A stretch of DNA of 64,000 nucleotides from Pseudarthrobacter sp. W1I19 (GTDB taxonomy: Bacteria; Actinomycetota; Actinomycetes; Actinomycetales; Micrococcaceae), in assembly GCF_030817835.1 (NCBI RefSeq), contig NZ_JAUSZR010000001.1, forward strand, positions 4,526,001 through 4,590,000, given 5' to 3'. The notes beneath the pieces were generated by a model. The model searched no databases. It saw only the letters and a list, made by a program, of their open reading frames with translations, and had not been told where the DNA came from. Made by a program: the position numbers and the translations under genes. Position 1 is the first letter of the stretch. The number at the start of each line of letters is the position of its first letter. Below are positions 1 through 9,268 of the stretch, piece after piece.

Positions 1-1
1 C

Positions 2-685
2 GCCGAAGTACTGCGCGAAGAACTTTCGTCACGCCCGCATGAACTGGTGGGCGCGGCAGCAACAGCCGCAGAGACCGGATCCATTCCCACCATCGCCGGC
101 CGCACTGTTGCACGGCGCGCCGCCACCCTCCTCACGCACAAGGCTGAACCGCAGCCCGGCGATGCTGAAGACAACCTCGTCCCGCTCAAGCCACGCCGGT
201 GGGTCACCTGGTCCATCGCCGCGCTGGTGCTGGTGGTCCTGACGGCGGCGCTCTGGCTCGGCTACGCGTGGACCCAGACCCGCTACTACGTCGGCGAGTT
301 CGACGCCCGGGTGGCCATCTACAATGGCGTCTCCCAGCGGCTCGGACCCATCCAGCTTTCCACCCTTGAGACGGTTACCGAGATCCGGATGGACTCGCTC
401 CCCCCGTTCTCGCAGCAGCGGGTACGCCAGACCGTCCCCGCCCAGGACCTCTACGACGCCCAGCGCATCGTCAAGAACCTCGAACTCACCGGCACCACGT
501 CACCCGAAGAGGGGTGCCCGTCCCCGTCGGCATCGCCCGCCACGTCCCCGGTTCCGGCCAGCCCGCCGCCGTCGACAGATGCCCCAGCGCCGGCACCCGA
601 TACCTCAACCGCCCCGGCATCGCCGACACCCTCAGCACCGTCCCCCACACCCAGTCCCACGATCTCCTGTGAGGTGGGCCAATGA
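2..685 (+). CDS. pstP: PP2C-family Ser/Thr phosphatase, C-terminal part (PstP-like), partial
   Basis: The reading frame is already open at the left edge, so only the C-terminal 227 residues are visible. They contain the end of a phosphatase domain, a basic juxtamembrane stretch, one transmembrane helix (around ALVLVVLTAALWLGYAW), an extracellular segment typical of PstP (TRYYVGEFDARVAIYNG) and a long Pro/Ser/Thr-rich tail. PstP-type enzymes dephosphorylate PknA, PknB and their substrates. Its stop overlaps the rodA start by 4 nt (ATGA), so it heads or sits within the pstP-rodA-pbpA-pknA-pknB operon. The catalytic metal-binding motifs lie outside the window, so the family call rests on the tail and the gene order. 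Confidence 0.9.
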   Translation, partial: AEVLREELSSRPHELVGAAATAAETGSIPTIAGRTVARRAATLLTHKAEPQPGDAEDNLVPLKPRRWVTWSIAALVLVVLTAALWLGYAWTQTRYYVGEFDARVAIYNGVSQRLGPIQLSTLETVTEIRMDSLPPFSQQRVRQTVPAQDLYDAQRIVKNLELTGTTSPEEGCPSPSASPATSPVPASPPPSTDAPAPAPDTSTAPASPTPSAPSPTPSPTISCEVGQ

Positions 686-2070
686 CCCAGCCCAGTACCG
701 CGCCCAAGCCACGACGCAACGTGGAGCTCGCCTTGCTCCTGCTTGCCCTCTGCGTGGGCATCGGCGCCAACATGCTGGTTGGCGTGGACAAGGAAAAGGC
801 CTTCGATTCGGACTTCTGGTTCCAGTCCAGCCTCCTCGCTGTTGCGGCCCTGGTATTCCACGGGGTCCTCCGCTTCCGGGCCAAATATGCTGATCCAGTA
901 ATACTTCCCGTGGTTGTGGCCCTCAACGGCATTGGCCTGGCCATGATCCACCGCCTGGACGCGCCCGGCGATGACACCGGCAACAACCAACTCCGGTGGA
1001 CCCTCATCGCCATGGCCGTGGCCATCGCGGTGATCTGGTTCCTCAAAGACCACCGGGTCCTGCGCAAATTCACCTTCATCTCACTTGCCGCCAGCGCCCT
1101 GCTCCTGTTGCTGCCCCTGATCCCCGGGATCAGCGCCGGGGAGATCCTGGGCGCGCGCGTGTGGATCCGGCTCGGCCCCATGACCTTCCAGCCCGGCGAA
1201 GTCGCAAAGATCACCCTCGCAATATTCTTTGCAGGGTATCTGTCGTCCAACCGGGACCTCATCCTGCTGGCCGGCCGGAAAATCGGCCCGATGCAGTTCC
1301 CCCGCTTCAAGGACATGGGACCCATGATCACTGCCTGGCTGGTCAGCATCGGCGTGCTCATCTTCCAGCGTGACCTGGGCTCCTCGGTCCTGTTCTTCGG
1401 CCTCTTCATCGTGATGATCTACGTTGCCACCAGCCGCATCAGCTGGGTGGTCATCGGCCTGGCCCTCATCCTTGGCGGCGGCTTCGTGGCAGCGCAGGTG
1501 TTTTCCCACGTCCAGCAGCGCGTGTTCGGATGGCTCAATGCCTTTTCCCCTGAGGTCTACGAAAACGGCAGCCGGCAGGTAATCCAGGGCCTCTTCGGCA
1601 TGGCCAACGGCGGCCTGGTGGGAACGGGGCTGGGCCAGGGCCGTCCGGATCTGGTGCCCTTTGCCAACAGCGACATGATCATCGCCTCCCTCGGCGAGGA
1701 GCTGGGGCTGATCGGACTGTTCGCCATCGTCCTGATGTACCTGCTGCTCTTCACCCGGGGTTTCCGGGCCGCCCTCGGCACCCGCGACGCGTTCGGAAAG
1801 CTGCTGGCCTGCGGCCTGTCCTTCGCCGTCGCGCTGCAGTGCTTTGTGGTGATCGGCGGCGTCACCCGGCTCATCCCCTTGACCGGCCTCACCACCCCAT
1901 TCCTGGCCGCCGGCGGCTCATCGCTGTTGGCCAACTGGATCATCGTGGGCCTGCTCCTGTTGATTTCCCATACCGCCCGCGGACCGGTGGATACCACTCC
2001 GCCTCCTTCGGCAAAAGAAGCCGATTCCCTGGGCATTGACACTCCTACCGAGGCGGTGAAGCACCCGTGA
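682..2070 (+). CDS. rodA: SEDS-family peptidoglycan glycosyltransferase RodA/FtsW
   Basis: A 462-residue polytopic membrane protein with about ten to twelve hydrophobic helices. SEDS signatures are visible: GARVWIRLG at residues 158-166 followed by FQPGEVAKI at 169-177, an RDLGSS motif near residue 229, and a region with NSDMIIASLGEELG that matches the conserved loop ahead of the last helices. SEDS proteins polymerise lipid II into glycan strands together with a class B penicillin-binding protein. The partner is encoded immediately downstream (pbpA) with a 4-nt overlap, so translational coupling is likely. Order next to pknA/pknB matches mycobacterial rodA rather than ftsW, which lies in the dcw cluster elsewhere. 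Confidence 0.97.
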   Translation: MTQPSTAPKPRRNVELALLLLALCVGIGANMLVGVDKEKAFDSDFWFQSSLLAVAALVFHGVLRFRAKYADPVILPVVVALNGIGLAMIHRLDAPGDDTGNNQLRWTLIAMAVAIAVIWFLKDHRVLRKFTFISLAASALLLLLPLIPGISAGEILGARVWIRLGPMTFQPGEVAKITLAIFFAGYLSSNRDLILLAGRKIGPMQFPRFKDMGPMITAWLVSIGVLIFQRDLGSSVLFFGLFIVMIYVATSRISWVVIGLALILGGGFVAAQVFSHVQQRVFGWLNAFSPEVYENGSRQVIQGLFGMANGGLVGTGLGQGRPDLVPFANSDMIIASLGEELGLIGLFAIVLMYLLLFTRGFRAALGTRDAFGKLLACGLSFAVALQCFVVIGGVTRLIPLTGLTTPFLAAGGSSLLANWIIVGLLLLISHTARGPVDTTPPPSAKEADSLGIDTPTEAVKHP

Positions 2071-3527
2071 ACCAGGCAATACGGCATTCGTGGGTAGCGG
2101 CAGTTGCCATGTTTGCACTGCTCTTCGGCGCCATCAGCTTCGTCCAGGTGGTAGGTGCCGACGATCTCAAAGCCAACCCGCTTAACCAGCGCGCCATCCT
2201 GCAGAACTACTGCAATGACCGCGGCGCCATCATTGTGGGCGGAAGTCCCGTGGCGGAATCGGTGGAAAGCGGTTCGGAGACCTGCAAGTTCCAGCGCACC
2301 TACTCACAGCCCGAACTCTATGCAGGCATCACCGGGTACTTCTCACAGAACTACGGCGCCACGGGCCTGGAACAGGCCCTCGGCCAGCAGCTTGCAGGCA
2401 ATTCGGACCAGCTGTTCCTGGACCGGGTGGGGCAGATGTTCCTGGGAAACCAGCCCAAGGGCGCCTCGGTGGAACTCACCATCGACCCCGAGATCCAGAA
2501 GCTCGCATATGACCTGATCCCGGACGGCCAGCGCGGCTCGATCGTGGTGACCAACCCCAAGTCCGGGGCCATCCTGGCCATGGCGTCCAAGCCGTCCTAC
2601 AACCCGAACCTCGTTGCCACCCAGGACACCGAGCAAGAGTCGGCCAACATCAACGAACTGGTTAAGATCCCCGGCATCAACCTGAACGCCAACGTCAGCG
2701 GTCCCACGGGCGAGCAGCTCGCCCCGGGTTCGGTCTTCAAGCTGGTGGACACAGCCGCGGCCCTTGCCTCGGGCAAGTACAACAAGGACAGCGAGCTTCC
2801 CAATCCTGCAGAGATGCCCTTCGACGGCATCCAGTACAAGCTGCCCAACTACGCCGGCGGCAACTGCTACACCCGGAACACAGCGGACTTCGCGTTCGCC
2901 CTGCAACAGTCCTGCAACACCCCGTTCGCGAGCATCGCCCTTGACCTGGGGCGCAACGCCATTGCCGAACAGGCCAAAAAGTTCGGCTTCGGCGAAGACA
3001 TGGGCGACCAACTGAAGCTGGGTTACGCCAAGGGCAACGGTTTCCCCGACGACCTGGACGCTCCGGGGCTGGCGCAGTCCGCCATCGGACAGCGCGACGT
3101 CCGCGCCACACCGCTGCAAATCGCCATGATGACTGCCGCCATCGCCAACGACGGTGTCCAGATGCGTCCCACCCTCATCAAGGCCTTGCGCTCCCCGGAC
3201 CTGCGTGTCATCGACGAACCGCAGCCGCAGCAACTCCGGACCTCCACCACTCCGGCGATCGCCAACCAGATCACCGAATGGATGACCAGCGCGGTCAGCC
3301 AGGGCATCGCCAACAGGGCAGCAGTCCCCGGAGTCCAAGTGGCCGGCAAGACCGGAACCGCAGAGTTGGGCAACGGCGTCAACAACTCCTGGTTCACCGG
3401 GTTCGCCCCCGCAAACAACCCGCAGGTGGGAGTCACGATCGTCATGGAGGGCGTAGACATCACCACCGGCGCACAGCTAACCAGTCCGAACGCGAAGAAG
3501 ATTTTTGAGGCGGTGTTGAATAAGTGA
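2067..3527 (+). CDS. pbpA: Class B penicillin-binding protein PbpA (peptidoglycan transpeptidase)
   Basis: 486 residues. A single N-terminal membrane anchor (residues 8-30) is followed by a short dimerisation domain and a transpeptidase domain with the active-site triad SVFK (222-225), SCN (282-284) and KTG (428-430). It cross-links glycan strands made by RodA. It starts with GTG, whose TGA overlap with the rodA stop indicates coupling, and its own stop overlaps the next kinase start by 4 nt. Length and motifs are normal for actinobacterial PbpA. The order rodA-pbpA-pknA-pknB links it to polar growth and septation under kinase control. Confidence 0.97.
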   Translation: MNQAIRHSWVAAVAMFALLFGAISFVQVVGADDLKANPLNQRAILQNYCNDRGAIIVGGSPVAESVESGSETCKFQRTYSQPELYAGITGYFSQNYGATGLEQALGQQLAGNSDQLFLDRVGQMFLGNQPKGASVELTIDPEIQKLAYDLIPDGQRGSIVVTNPKSGAILAMASKPSYNPNLVATQDTEQESANINELVKIPGINLNANVSGPTGEQLAPGSVFKLVDTAAALASGKYNKDSELPNPAEMPFDGIQYKLPNYAGGNCYTRNTADFAFALQQSCNTPFASIALDLGRNAIAEQAKKFGFGEDMGDQLKLGYAKGNGFPDDLDAPGLAQSAIGQRDVRATPLQIAMMTAAIANDGVQMRPTLIKALRSPDLRVIDEPQPQQLRTSTTPAIANQITEWMTSAVSQGIANRAAVPGVQVAGKTGTAELGNGVNNSWFTGFAPANNPQVGVTIVMEGVDITTGAQLTSPNAKKIFEAVLNK

Positions 3528-5255
3528 GGCCTACAACCGGAATCACCCTCGGCGGCAGATTCCAGCTGACTACGCGGATCGCGATCGGCGGCATGGGGGA
3601 AGTCTGGAAAGCCAAGGACCTTGTCCTGGGCCGCATCGTCGCCATCAAAGTCCTGAAAGAGGAGTACACGGGGGACCCCGGCTTCCTTCAGCGGTTCCGC
3701 GCAGAGGCCCGCCACACCGCCCTGCTCAACCACGTGGGCATTGCAAACGTCTTCGACTACGGCGAGGAAGAGGGCTCGGCCTACCTCGTGATGGAACTCG
3801 TTCCGGGCCAGCCGCTGAGCAGCATCATCGAGCATGAGCAGGTACTGTCCCCGGACCGCACCCTGTCCATCATCGCCCAAACCGCCCGGGCGCTCTCCGT
3901 TGCCCATGCCCAAGGCCTCGTGCACCGCGACGTGAAGCCCGGCAACATCCTGATCACCCCTGACGGCCGGGTGAAGGTCACTGACTTCGGCATCGCCCGC
4001 CTCGCCGACCAGGTCCCGCTCACGCAGACCGGCCAGGTGATGGGAACGGCGCAGTACCTGGCACCCGAGCAGGCCACCGGACAGACTGCCACGGGATCTT
4101 CTGACATCTACTCGCTGGGCGTCATCGGTTACGAGTGCCTTGCCGGGCACCGGCCGTTCTCCGGCGAGTCCCAGATCGCCATCGCCCTGGCGCAGGTGAA
4201 CGACGCTCCGCCACCCCTGCCCGAGTCGCTTCCCGCCCCGGTGCGCGCCCTCCTGATGTCCATGCTGGCCAAGGATCCCAAGAACCGTCCGGCCAACGCC
4301 ATCAAACTTGCCGAAGCTGCCGAGGCCATCCGGAACGGCGACATCAACGCCGCCCGCGCCGCGGTACCGGGCATGCTCCTCTTTGACGCGGACACAGGTC
4401 CCATTACCGCCCCCGTGGACACGGCCACTGCCCCCACCGGCGTCATCGGCGCCCAGCGGGACTCGTCGGACGCAGCCACCTCGGCGCTGCCGCGTACTGG
4501 GTGCCGGTGCTGCAGGAGCCGCGGCGGGGATGGCGGCAGGCGCTGCCGGCGCATCCGCAGCAGATGGTGAACCACAGGGGACACTGGCCCGCGCCAATGC
4601 CCTGGCCGCCGAGCGGAATTGGACCCCGGAAGAAACAACGTACGACGACGAGCCCGCCGATGAGCCGCGGCGTAAGGGCCGCAGCCCCTGGACGTGGCCG
4701 TTGGTTGCCTTGATCCTGCTGCTCCTGTTTGCCCTGGTGGGGTTCCTCGTAAGCCAGCTCGGACTCTTTTCGCCCTCCGGCAATCCCTCACCCAGCGCTA
4801 CCTCCACCAGTGCGCCGGCTACGTCGGCCAGCCCCACCCGGACCACGCCGTCGGCTACCCCGACGCAGACGCGTTCCACGCCCACACCCACTCAGGAGCC
4901 CACGCCGGAAACGGTGAACGTCATCCCCGCGGCCTACCTCGGCAAGGACTACCGGACGGTTCAGTCGCAGCTTACAGACCTTGGGCTTGCGGTGAGTGTG
5001 GTCCCGCGGCAAACGACTGAGGCCGCTCCGGGGAGAGTTGTGGAATTGAACCCGACCGGTCCTTTGCCTTTGGGGTCGGCGATAACTGTCACCTATGCCG
5101 AGGCACCGCCCGCGCCCGCGCCGACCACGGCTGCCCCTACCACCGTTCCCACCACCGCTCCCAGCACCCCGTCCGCCGCAGGACCTACGGCGCCTTCATC
5201 CCTCCCGGCTTGTGGACCAGACCAAGTGCCCGGCCTGCCTACCTGCCGGCCGTAG
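3524..5255 (+). pseudogene. pknA: PknA-type serine/threonine kinase, interrupted by an apparent +1 frameshift
   Basis: The kinase domain is intact in one frame (GTG at 3524): ATP lysine K42 in VAIKVL, catalytic loop HRDVKPGN (134-141), DFG (154-156), and a [10 protein letters not shown] activation segment. That frame runs on as sensible sequence to about nt 4498, then becomes Arg/Cys-rich nonsense and stops at 4570. The rest of the protein, an Ala/Gly linker, an acidic stretch, one transmembrane helix (about nt 4690-4765) and a PASTA-like domain (about nt 4911-5090) with a Thr/Pro tail, continues in the +1 frame to 5255. Removing one G from the GGG at 4499-4501 joins the frames as [15 protein letters not shown]. 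The intact product would be about 576 residues. Either a sequencing error in a GC-rich stretch or a real mutation leaving a soluble kinase domain of 348 residues. Confidence 0.85.
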
Positions 5256-5270
5256 CCGCCAGGACAGCCA

Positions 5271-7202
5271 GTGAACGAGTCAGCGCGCACACCGTTGCAC
5301 CGGGAGGACAACCTCCCGGTGGATAGCCAGCGTGTCCTCAGCGGACGCTACGAACTGGGCGGCCTCATCGGCCGCGGCGGAATGGCAGACGTCTACCGGG
5401 GCCTGGATACCCGGCTGGGCCGTACGGTCGCCATCAAGCTGCTCCGGCCGGATATGGCCCGGGACCCGCAGTTCCAGGCACGCTTCAAACGCGAGGCCCA
5501 GTCAGTGGCCGCCCTGAACCACCCCTCGATCGTGGCAATTTACGATACGGGCGAGCACATGGTCCATGACGGCTCCGATGACAACGTCCGGGTGCCGTAC
5601 ATCGTGATGGAATACGTTGAGGGCAGGACCATCCGGGAACTGATCCGGGCCAACGAGGTCAGCATCAACCAGGCCATCGACTATTGCCTGGGCGTGCTCG
5701 GCGCCCTTGAATACAGCCACAAAGCCGGCATTGTGCACCGCGACATCAAGCCGGCCAACGTGATGTACTGCGACGGCACGGACTCGGTAAAAGTCATGGA
5801 CTTCGGCATCGCCAGGGCCATCGCCGATTCCTCCGCCACCATGACCCAGACCCAGGCCGTGGTGGGCACGGCGCAGTACCTCTCTCCCGAGCAGGCCCGC
5901 GGCGAAACAGTGGACGCGCGCAGCGACCTCTATTCCGCGGCCTGCCTGCTCTACGAAATGCTGACCTCCCGCCCGCCGTTCGTCGGCGACAGCCCCGTGT
6001 CCGTGGCCTACCAGCACGTGCGCGAGATTCCGGCGCCGGCGAGCAGCCTGAACCCTGCCGTTTCCCCGGCACTGGACACCGTGCTGGCAAAAGCGCTGCA
6101 GAAAAGCCGCGACGACAGGTTCCAGGACGCCGCCGCCTTCCAGCGTGCCCTGCGCGCTGCTCGGGCGGGGGTTCCGGTCCCGGCAATTACTGCCTCGGAG
6201 GCACCCACCGATCCCAATGACCACGTCCCCGCCCCCACCACAGCGCCCGTGACCGAAGCGTTCGCGGCAGCCGGCGCAGGCTTCCTCGATGACCCCCCAA
6301 CCGGGCGCTTGGCTGCCCTGGGCACTACAGCCGACGACGGCGGCGCCACTGCCGCCGCTTACGAACCTTCAGCACGCGATGGCCTGCCCCTCGGCTTCCC
6401 TCCCGAGCGCGAGCGGACCGCCCGGCAGAAGTCCCGCCGTCGTGCCTGGATAACCACCCTGGTGATCTTCACCCTCCTGGTCCTCACCGGCGGCGGGCTG
6501 TGGGTGTACGACACCGTGAACCGTCCGGCACCGCCGCCGCCCAAGGTGCAGATCCCGGCTGTGGCAGCGCTGACCGAATCGGCGGCACTGCAGGAGCTCT
6601 ACGGCGCGGACCTCAAACCAAAAATCGTGCGGCTGCAGCATGACACGGTGCCCAAGGGGACAGCCATCGGAACGGATCCGGCGTCCGGCACGTCCATGGA
6701 CCCGGGCTCCGATGTAGTGCTGAACATTTCCGAGGGGCCCAGCGCCGTGAAGATTCCGGACAGCCTGCCGGGCAAGACCGAAGCGGCGGCCAGGGATATC
6801 CTGCGCCAAAGCGGACTGGCGGGTGCCCCGTCCACCACCACGGCCAACAGCGCCACTGTCCCGGCCGGAATTGTGATTACCACCAGCCCTGCCCCCGGGC
6901 AGATGGTAGGAGTGGGCACCACGGTTGAGCTGGTGGTGTCCACGGGCAAGGTGGCAATTCCGGAACTGCGCGGCCGGACCCGCGAAGAAGCTGAAGCGGC
7001 ACTGAAGGAACTCAGCCTCGTACCAGCGGTCACGGAGGCGGAGAACGCCCAGGTGGAGGCCGGCAGGGTGACGGACCAGAGCGATCCCGTTAACTCCGTG
7101 GTGGAGCAGGGAAAGACTGTCAGCATCGTGGTGGCCAAAGCCCCGCCACCGCCACCGTCCCCCACGCCTACACCGACGCCCACCTCCACAAAGAAGGGCT
7201 AG
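5271..7202 (+). CDS. pknB: Serine/threonine protein kinase PknB with PASTA domains
   Basis: 643 residues. The N-terminal cytosolic kinase has a glycine loop (GRGGMADVY), ATP lysine K56, HRDIKPAN from residue 156, DFG at 177-179 and GTAQYLSPEQ. A linker of about 90 residues is followed by one transmembrane helix near residue 400 and three extracellular PASTA repeats ending in a Pro/Thr tail. PASTA domains bind muropeptides or lipid II, so the kinase senses wall synthesis and phosphorylates growth and division proteins. Start GTG at 5271, 15 nt after the pknA-like stop. It is intact, unlike its neighbour, so it may cover some of the signalling role if the neighbour is truly broken. Confidence 0.97.
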   Translation: MNESARTPLHREDNLPVDSQRVLSGRYELGGLIGRGGMADVYRGLDTRLGRTVAIKLLRPDMARDPQFQARFKREAQSVAALNHPSIVAIYDTGEHMVHDGSDDNVRVPYIVMEYVEGRTIRELIRANEVSINQAIDYCLGVLGALEYSHKAGIVHRDIKPANVMYCDGTDSVKVMDFGIARAIADSSATMTQTQAVVGTAQYLSPEQARGETVDARSDLYSAACLLYEMLTSRPPFVGDSPVSVAYQHVREIPAPASSLNPAVSPALDTVLAKALQKSRDDRFQDAAAFQRALRAARAGVPVPAITASEAPTDPNDHVPAPTTAPVTEAFAAAGAGFLDDPPTGRLAALGTTADDGGATAAAYEPSARDGLPLGFPPERERTARQKSRRRAWITTLVIFTLLVLTGGGLWVYDTVNRPAPPPPKVQIPAVAALTESAALQELYGADLKPKIVRLQHDTVPKGTAIGTDPASGTSMDPGSDVVLNISEGPSAVKIPDSLPGKTEAAARDILRQSGLAGAPSTTTANSATVPAGIVITTSPAPGQMVGVGTTVELVVSTGKVAIPELRGRTREEAEAALKELSLVPAVTEAENAQVEAGRVTDQSDPVNSVVEQGKTVSIVVAKAPPPPPSPTPTPTPTSTKKG

Positions 7203-7233
7203 CGGCGGGCCGAGCCGGCGTGCTTGGCGAAGG

Positions 7234-7875
7234 CTAGTGCTGGATGAGCGGGCTCAGCTTCGCGGCGCGCGCCGCCGCACCCTTCATGCCCAGGGACTCA
7301 AGCCAGTTCCCCAGCATCTGGTAGCCGCCCTCGGTGAGCACGGACTCGGGGTGGAACTGCACACCGCACAGCGGCGCGGTCCGGTGCTGAAGCCCCATCA
7401 CCACGCCCGACGCGGTTTCCGCGGTGACTTCCAGGACATCCGGGAGCGTTTCGCGGACGGCGGCCAGCGAATGGTACCGGGTGGCCGTGACGGGGGAGGG
7501 GAGCCCGGAAAACACGCTGGTCCCGATATGCTCCACCAGCGACGTCTTGCCGTGCATCAGTTCGGGCGCGTGCGTCACCTTGCCGCCGAACGCCTCCGCC
7601 AGCGCCTGGTGTCCCAGGCATACGCCGAACATCGGCACACTGTTCTCGCCGCACCATTTGATCAGCTCGATGCACACCCCGGCCTCTGCAGGGTTGCCGG
7701 GGCCCGGCGAAATGAGGATGCCGTCGCGCGTGCCGGCCAGTTCGATGGCCTCGGCGAGGGTGACGTCGTCGTTGCGGACCACTGTGGTCTCGGCACCGAG
7801 TTCCTGGAGGTAGCCCACCAGGGTGTAGACGAAGCTGTCGTAGTTATCCACCACGAGGATCTTGGTTGTGGTCAT
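7234..7875 (-). CDS. Glutamine amidotransferase subunit of anthranilate/aminodeoxychorismate synthase (TrpG/PabA)
   Basis: 213 residues from the ATG at 7875, which begins the family start KILVVDNYDSFVYTL. A class I glutamine amidotransferase triad is visible: Cys in GVCLGHQAL, His and Glu in VQFHPESVL. It supplies ammonia from glutamine to a chorismate-using partner for tryptophan or p-aminobenzoate synthesis. The partner is not in this window. The same gene sits beside pknB in many actinobacteria (annotated trpG there), so which pathway it serves cannot be decided from sequence alone; one subunit often serves both. It runs convergently to pknB, and its ATG overlaps the stop of the small membrane gene upstream by ATGA. 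Confidence 0.95.
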   Translation of the reverse strand: MTTTKILVVDNYDSFVYTLVGYLQELGAETTVVRNDDVTLAEAIELAGTRDGILISPGPGNPAEAGVCIELIKWCGENSVPMFGVCLGHQALAEAFGGKVTHAPELMHGKTSLVEHIGTSVFSGLPSPVTATRYHSLAAVRETLPDVLEVTAETASGVVMGLQHRTAPLCGVQFHPESVLTEGGYQMLGNWLESLGMKGAAARAAKLSPLIQH

Positions 7876-8042
7876 GGCTGGCTTGCGGAACCAATCGTTG
7901 AGTCGGTGAATTGGGTGTACTCGGACATCCACGGAAAAAGGAACTGAACCATCAATACCAGTGCGACGGCGACCAGCACCAGCGAGATGACGATCCGCAG
8001 CCACAGCGGCCCGGGAAGATGGCGGAAGATCCAGGCGTACAT
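7872..8042 (-). CDS. Small single-pass membrane protein, unknown function
   Basis: A 56-residue ORF (ATG at 8042, TGA at 7872-7874) between the sortase and the amidotransferase. It begins MYAWIFRHLPGPLWLRI, has one strong hydrophobic helix (about residues 16-36) and a polar tail ending GSASQP. Its stop overlaps the amidotransferase ATG by 4 nt and its start lies 2 nt after the sortase stop, so the three genes form a tight translationally coupled operon. This spacing is the main evidence that the gene is real. I do not recognise a named family; possible roles such as a sortase or wall-enzyme accessory are guesses from position only. Confidence 0.75.
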   Translation of the reverse strand: MYAWIFRHLPGPLWLRIVISLVLVAVALVLMVQFLFPWMSEYTQFTDSTIGSASQP

Positions 8043-8044
8043 GC

Positions 8045-8830
8045 TCAGCCCCGTCCCGTCGCTGCGGCTACCTGGGCTGCAATCTCCGCCGGCGGACCGG
8101 CGGCGGCAGGGCGCCAGTTGTCCAGCAGCGCATAGGCGATGATGCGCTCTTCAGCACCAAAGCGGGGGTTGCAGCTGGTCATGGTGAGGAAGCTTTCGGT
8201 GGGGACGACGCCCGGCTGGGTGGGCACCGGCTCCAGGACGTCGGTTCGGGAGGGCATCACGATCTGGTTGTTGCGGAAGACGTAGATGTAGAAGCCGTCC
8301 TTCGTCTGTACGTAGATCTTGTCCCCGGGCACCAGCGTGTGGATGTTGTCCAGCACGGCGCCGTGCGTCTGCCGGTGGCCGGCAACGGCGAAGTTCCCCA
8401 CGGCACCTGGCATGGCGGTGTTGCTGTAATGCCCCAGCCCCAGGGTGTCCAGCACATCCTGGCTGGTTCCCTGCACAATGGGCCGGGTGTAGTTCGGACC
8501 GAACCGGGGAATGTACATAATGCCGATGGTGCCGGCATGGCCGGGCGGGGTCCCCACGGCAGGAGGGCCGAAATCTTCGGGGGCGGCCGGGGCCGGGGCC
8601 TCCGGAGCGGCAGGTTCCGGGCTGCCCAGATCCTGGGCGAACTCCTTGATCACTGCGCTCTGCTTGGCATCCGATTCAACGTTGGTCCACCACAGCTGCC
8701 AGGCGACAAACAGCAGCAGGACCACCCCGGCGGTGATGAGCAGCTCACCCAGTACCTGGATGGTTCCGCGCAGAAATACGACGCCGGCACGCGGCGCAGC
8801 GGCGGGCCTCGCCTTCTCCTGCAGTACCAC
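8045..8830 (-). CDS. Class E sortase
   Basis: 261 residues from a GTG at 8830 preceded by GAGGAG 5 nt upstream; a longer in-frame ATG at 8872 has no such signal. Layout: basic cytosolic N-terminus, one transmembrane helix (about residues 27-47), Pro/Ala-rich linker, then a sortase beta-barrel with catalytic His152 (AGHRQTH), Cys220 (TMTSCNPRF) and the nearby Arg223. Class E sortases of actinobacteria join proteins carrying LAXTG-type signals to the wall or assemble pili. No obvious sortase substrate is encoded next door, so it is probably a housekeeping enzyme. First gene of the operon with the small membrane protein and the amidotransferase. Confidence 0.93.
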   Translation of the reverse strand: MVLQEKARPAAAPRAGVVFLRGTIQVLGELLITAGVVLLLFVAWQLWWTNVESDAKQSAVIKEFAQDLGSPEPAAPEAPAPAAPEDFGPPAVGTPPGHAGTIGIMYIPRFGPNYTRPIVQGTSQDVLDTLGLGHYSNTAMPGAVGNFAVAGHRQTHGAVLDNIHTLVPGDKIYVQTKDGFYIYVFRNNQIVMPSRTDVLEPVPTQPGVVPTESFLTMTSCNPRFGAEERIIAYALLDNWRPAAAGPPAEIAAQVAAATGRG

Positions 8831-9004
8831 GCATTCTCCTCGGGGCGGTTGCGGCGGGCACTGGTGCCCCATGAACTACGACTAGAATTGGCTGCTAGTA
8901 AGAATCCAGATTTGACCAAGATCGCGCAGACCGCTGGCAACTTCCTTCTTGCAGGATATCAAGCCCGGAACGCCGAGCTTGCCTCAGCCCGCCAAGGAGA
9001 GCCA

Positions 9005-9256
9005 GTGCCCGAGTCAAAGCCTCGCAAGAAGACCGCCAGCACCACCGCGCAGGCGTCTTCGCAGACCTACAAGCCCAACCCTGTCTGGTTCAAGCCGGTC
9101 ATGTTCGGCCTGATGATCATTGGCCTCCTCTGGATCATCACCTTCTACATCAGCGAGGGCCGCCTTCCGGTCCAGGCATGGGAATCATGGAACATCGTGG
9201 CCGGCTTCGGCATCGCGATCGTCGGATTCCTGATGACCACGCGGTGGCGTTCATAG
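9005..9256 (+). CDS. crgA: Cell division protein CrgA
   Basis: 83 residues from GTG at 9005 with AAGGAG 6 nt before it. The protein begins PESKPRKK, then has two transmembrane helices (about residues 30-49 and 62-79) joined by a short loop with a conserved tryptophan-rich segment (VQAWESWN), which is the CrgA pattern. CrgA is a small actinobacterial septum protein that binds FtsZ, FtsQ, FtsI and wall enzymes and helps place the divisome. Its position near the pknA/pknB cluster is the standard one. It is transcribed divergently from the sortase operon. Confidence 0.96.
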   Translation: MPESKPRKKTASTTAQASSQTYKPNPVWFKPVMFGLMIIGLLWIITFYISEGRLPVQAWESWNIVAGFGIAIVGFLMTTRWRS

Positions 9257-9268
9257 CCGGTGGCATCC

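Noticed and set aside
3023..4891. Long minus-strand open frame (622 codons) opposite pbpA and pknA
   Set aside because: It is the antisense shadow of two strongly supported genes; high GC in third positions keeps the opposite frame open. No family similarity and no RBS.
8339..9256. 305-codon frame that ends with CrgA
   Set aside because: The upstream two thirds are the antisense of the sortase gene; CrgA starts at the GTG at 9005 with its own RBS.
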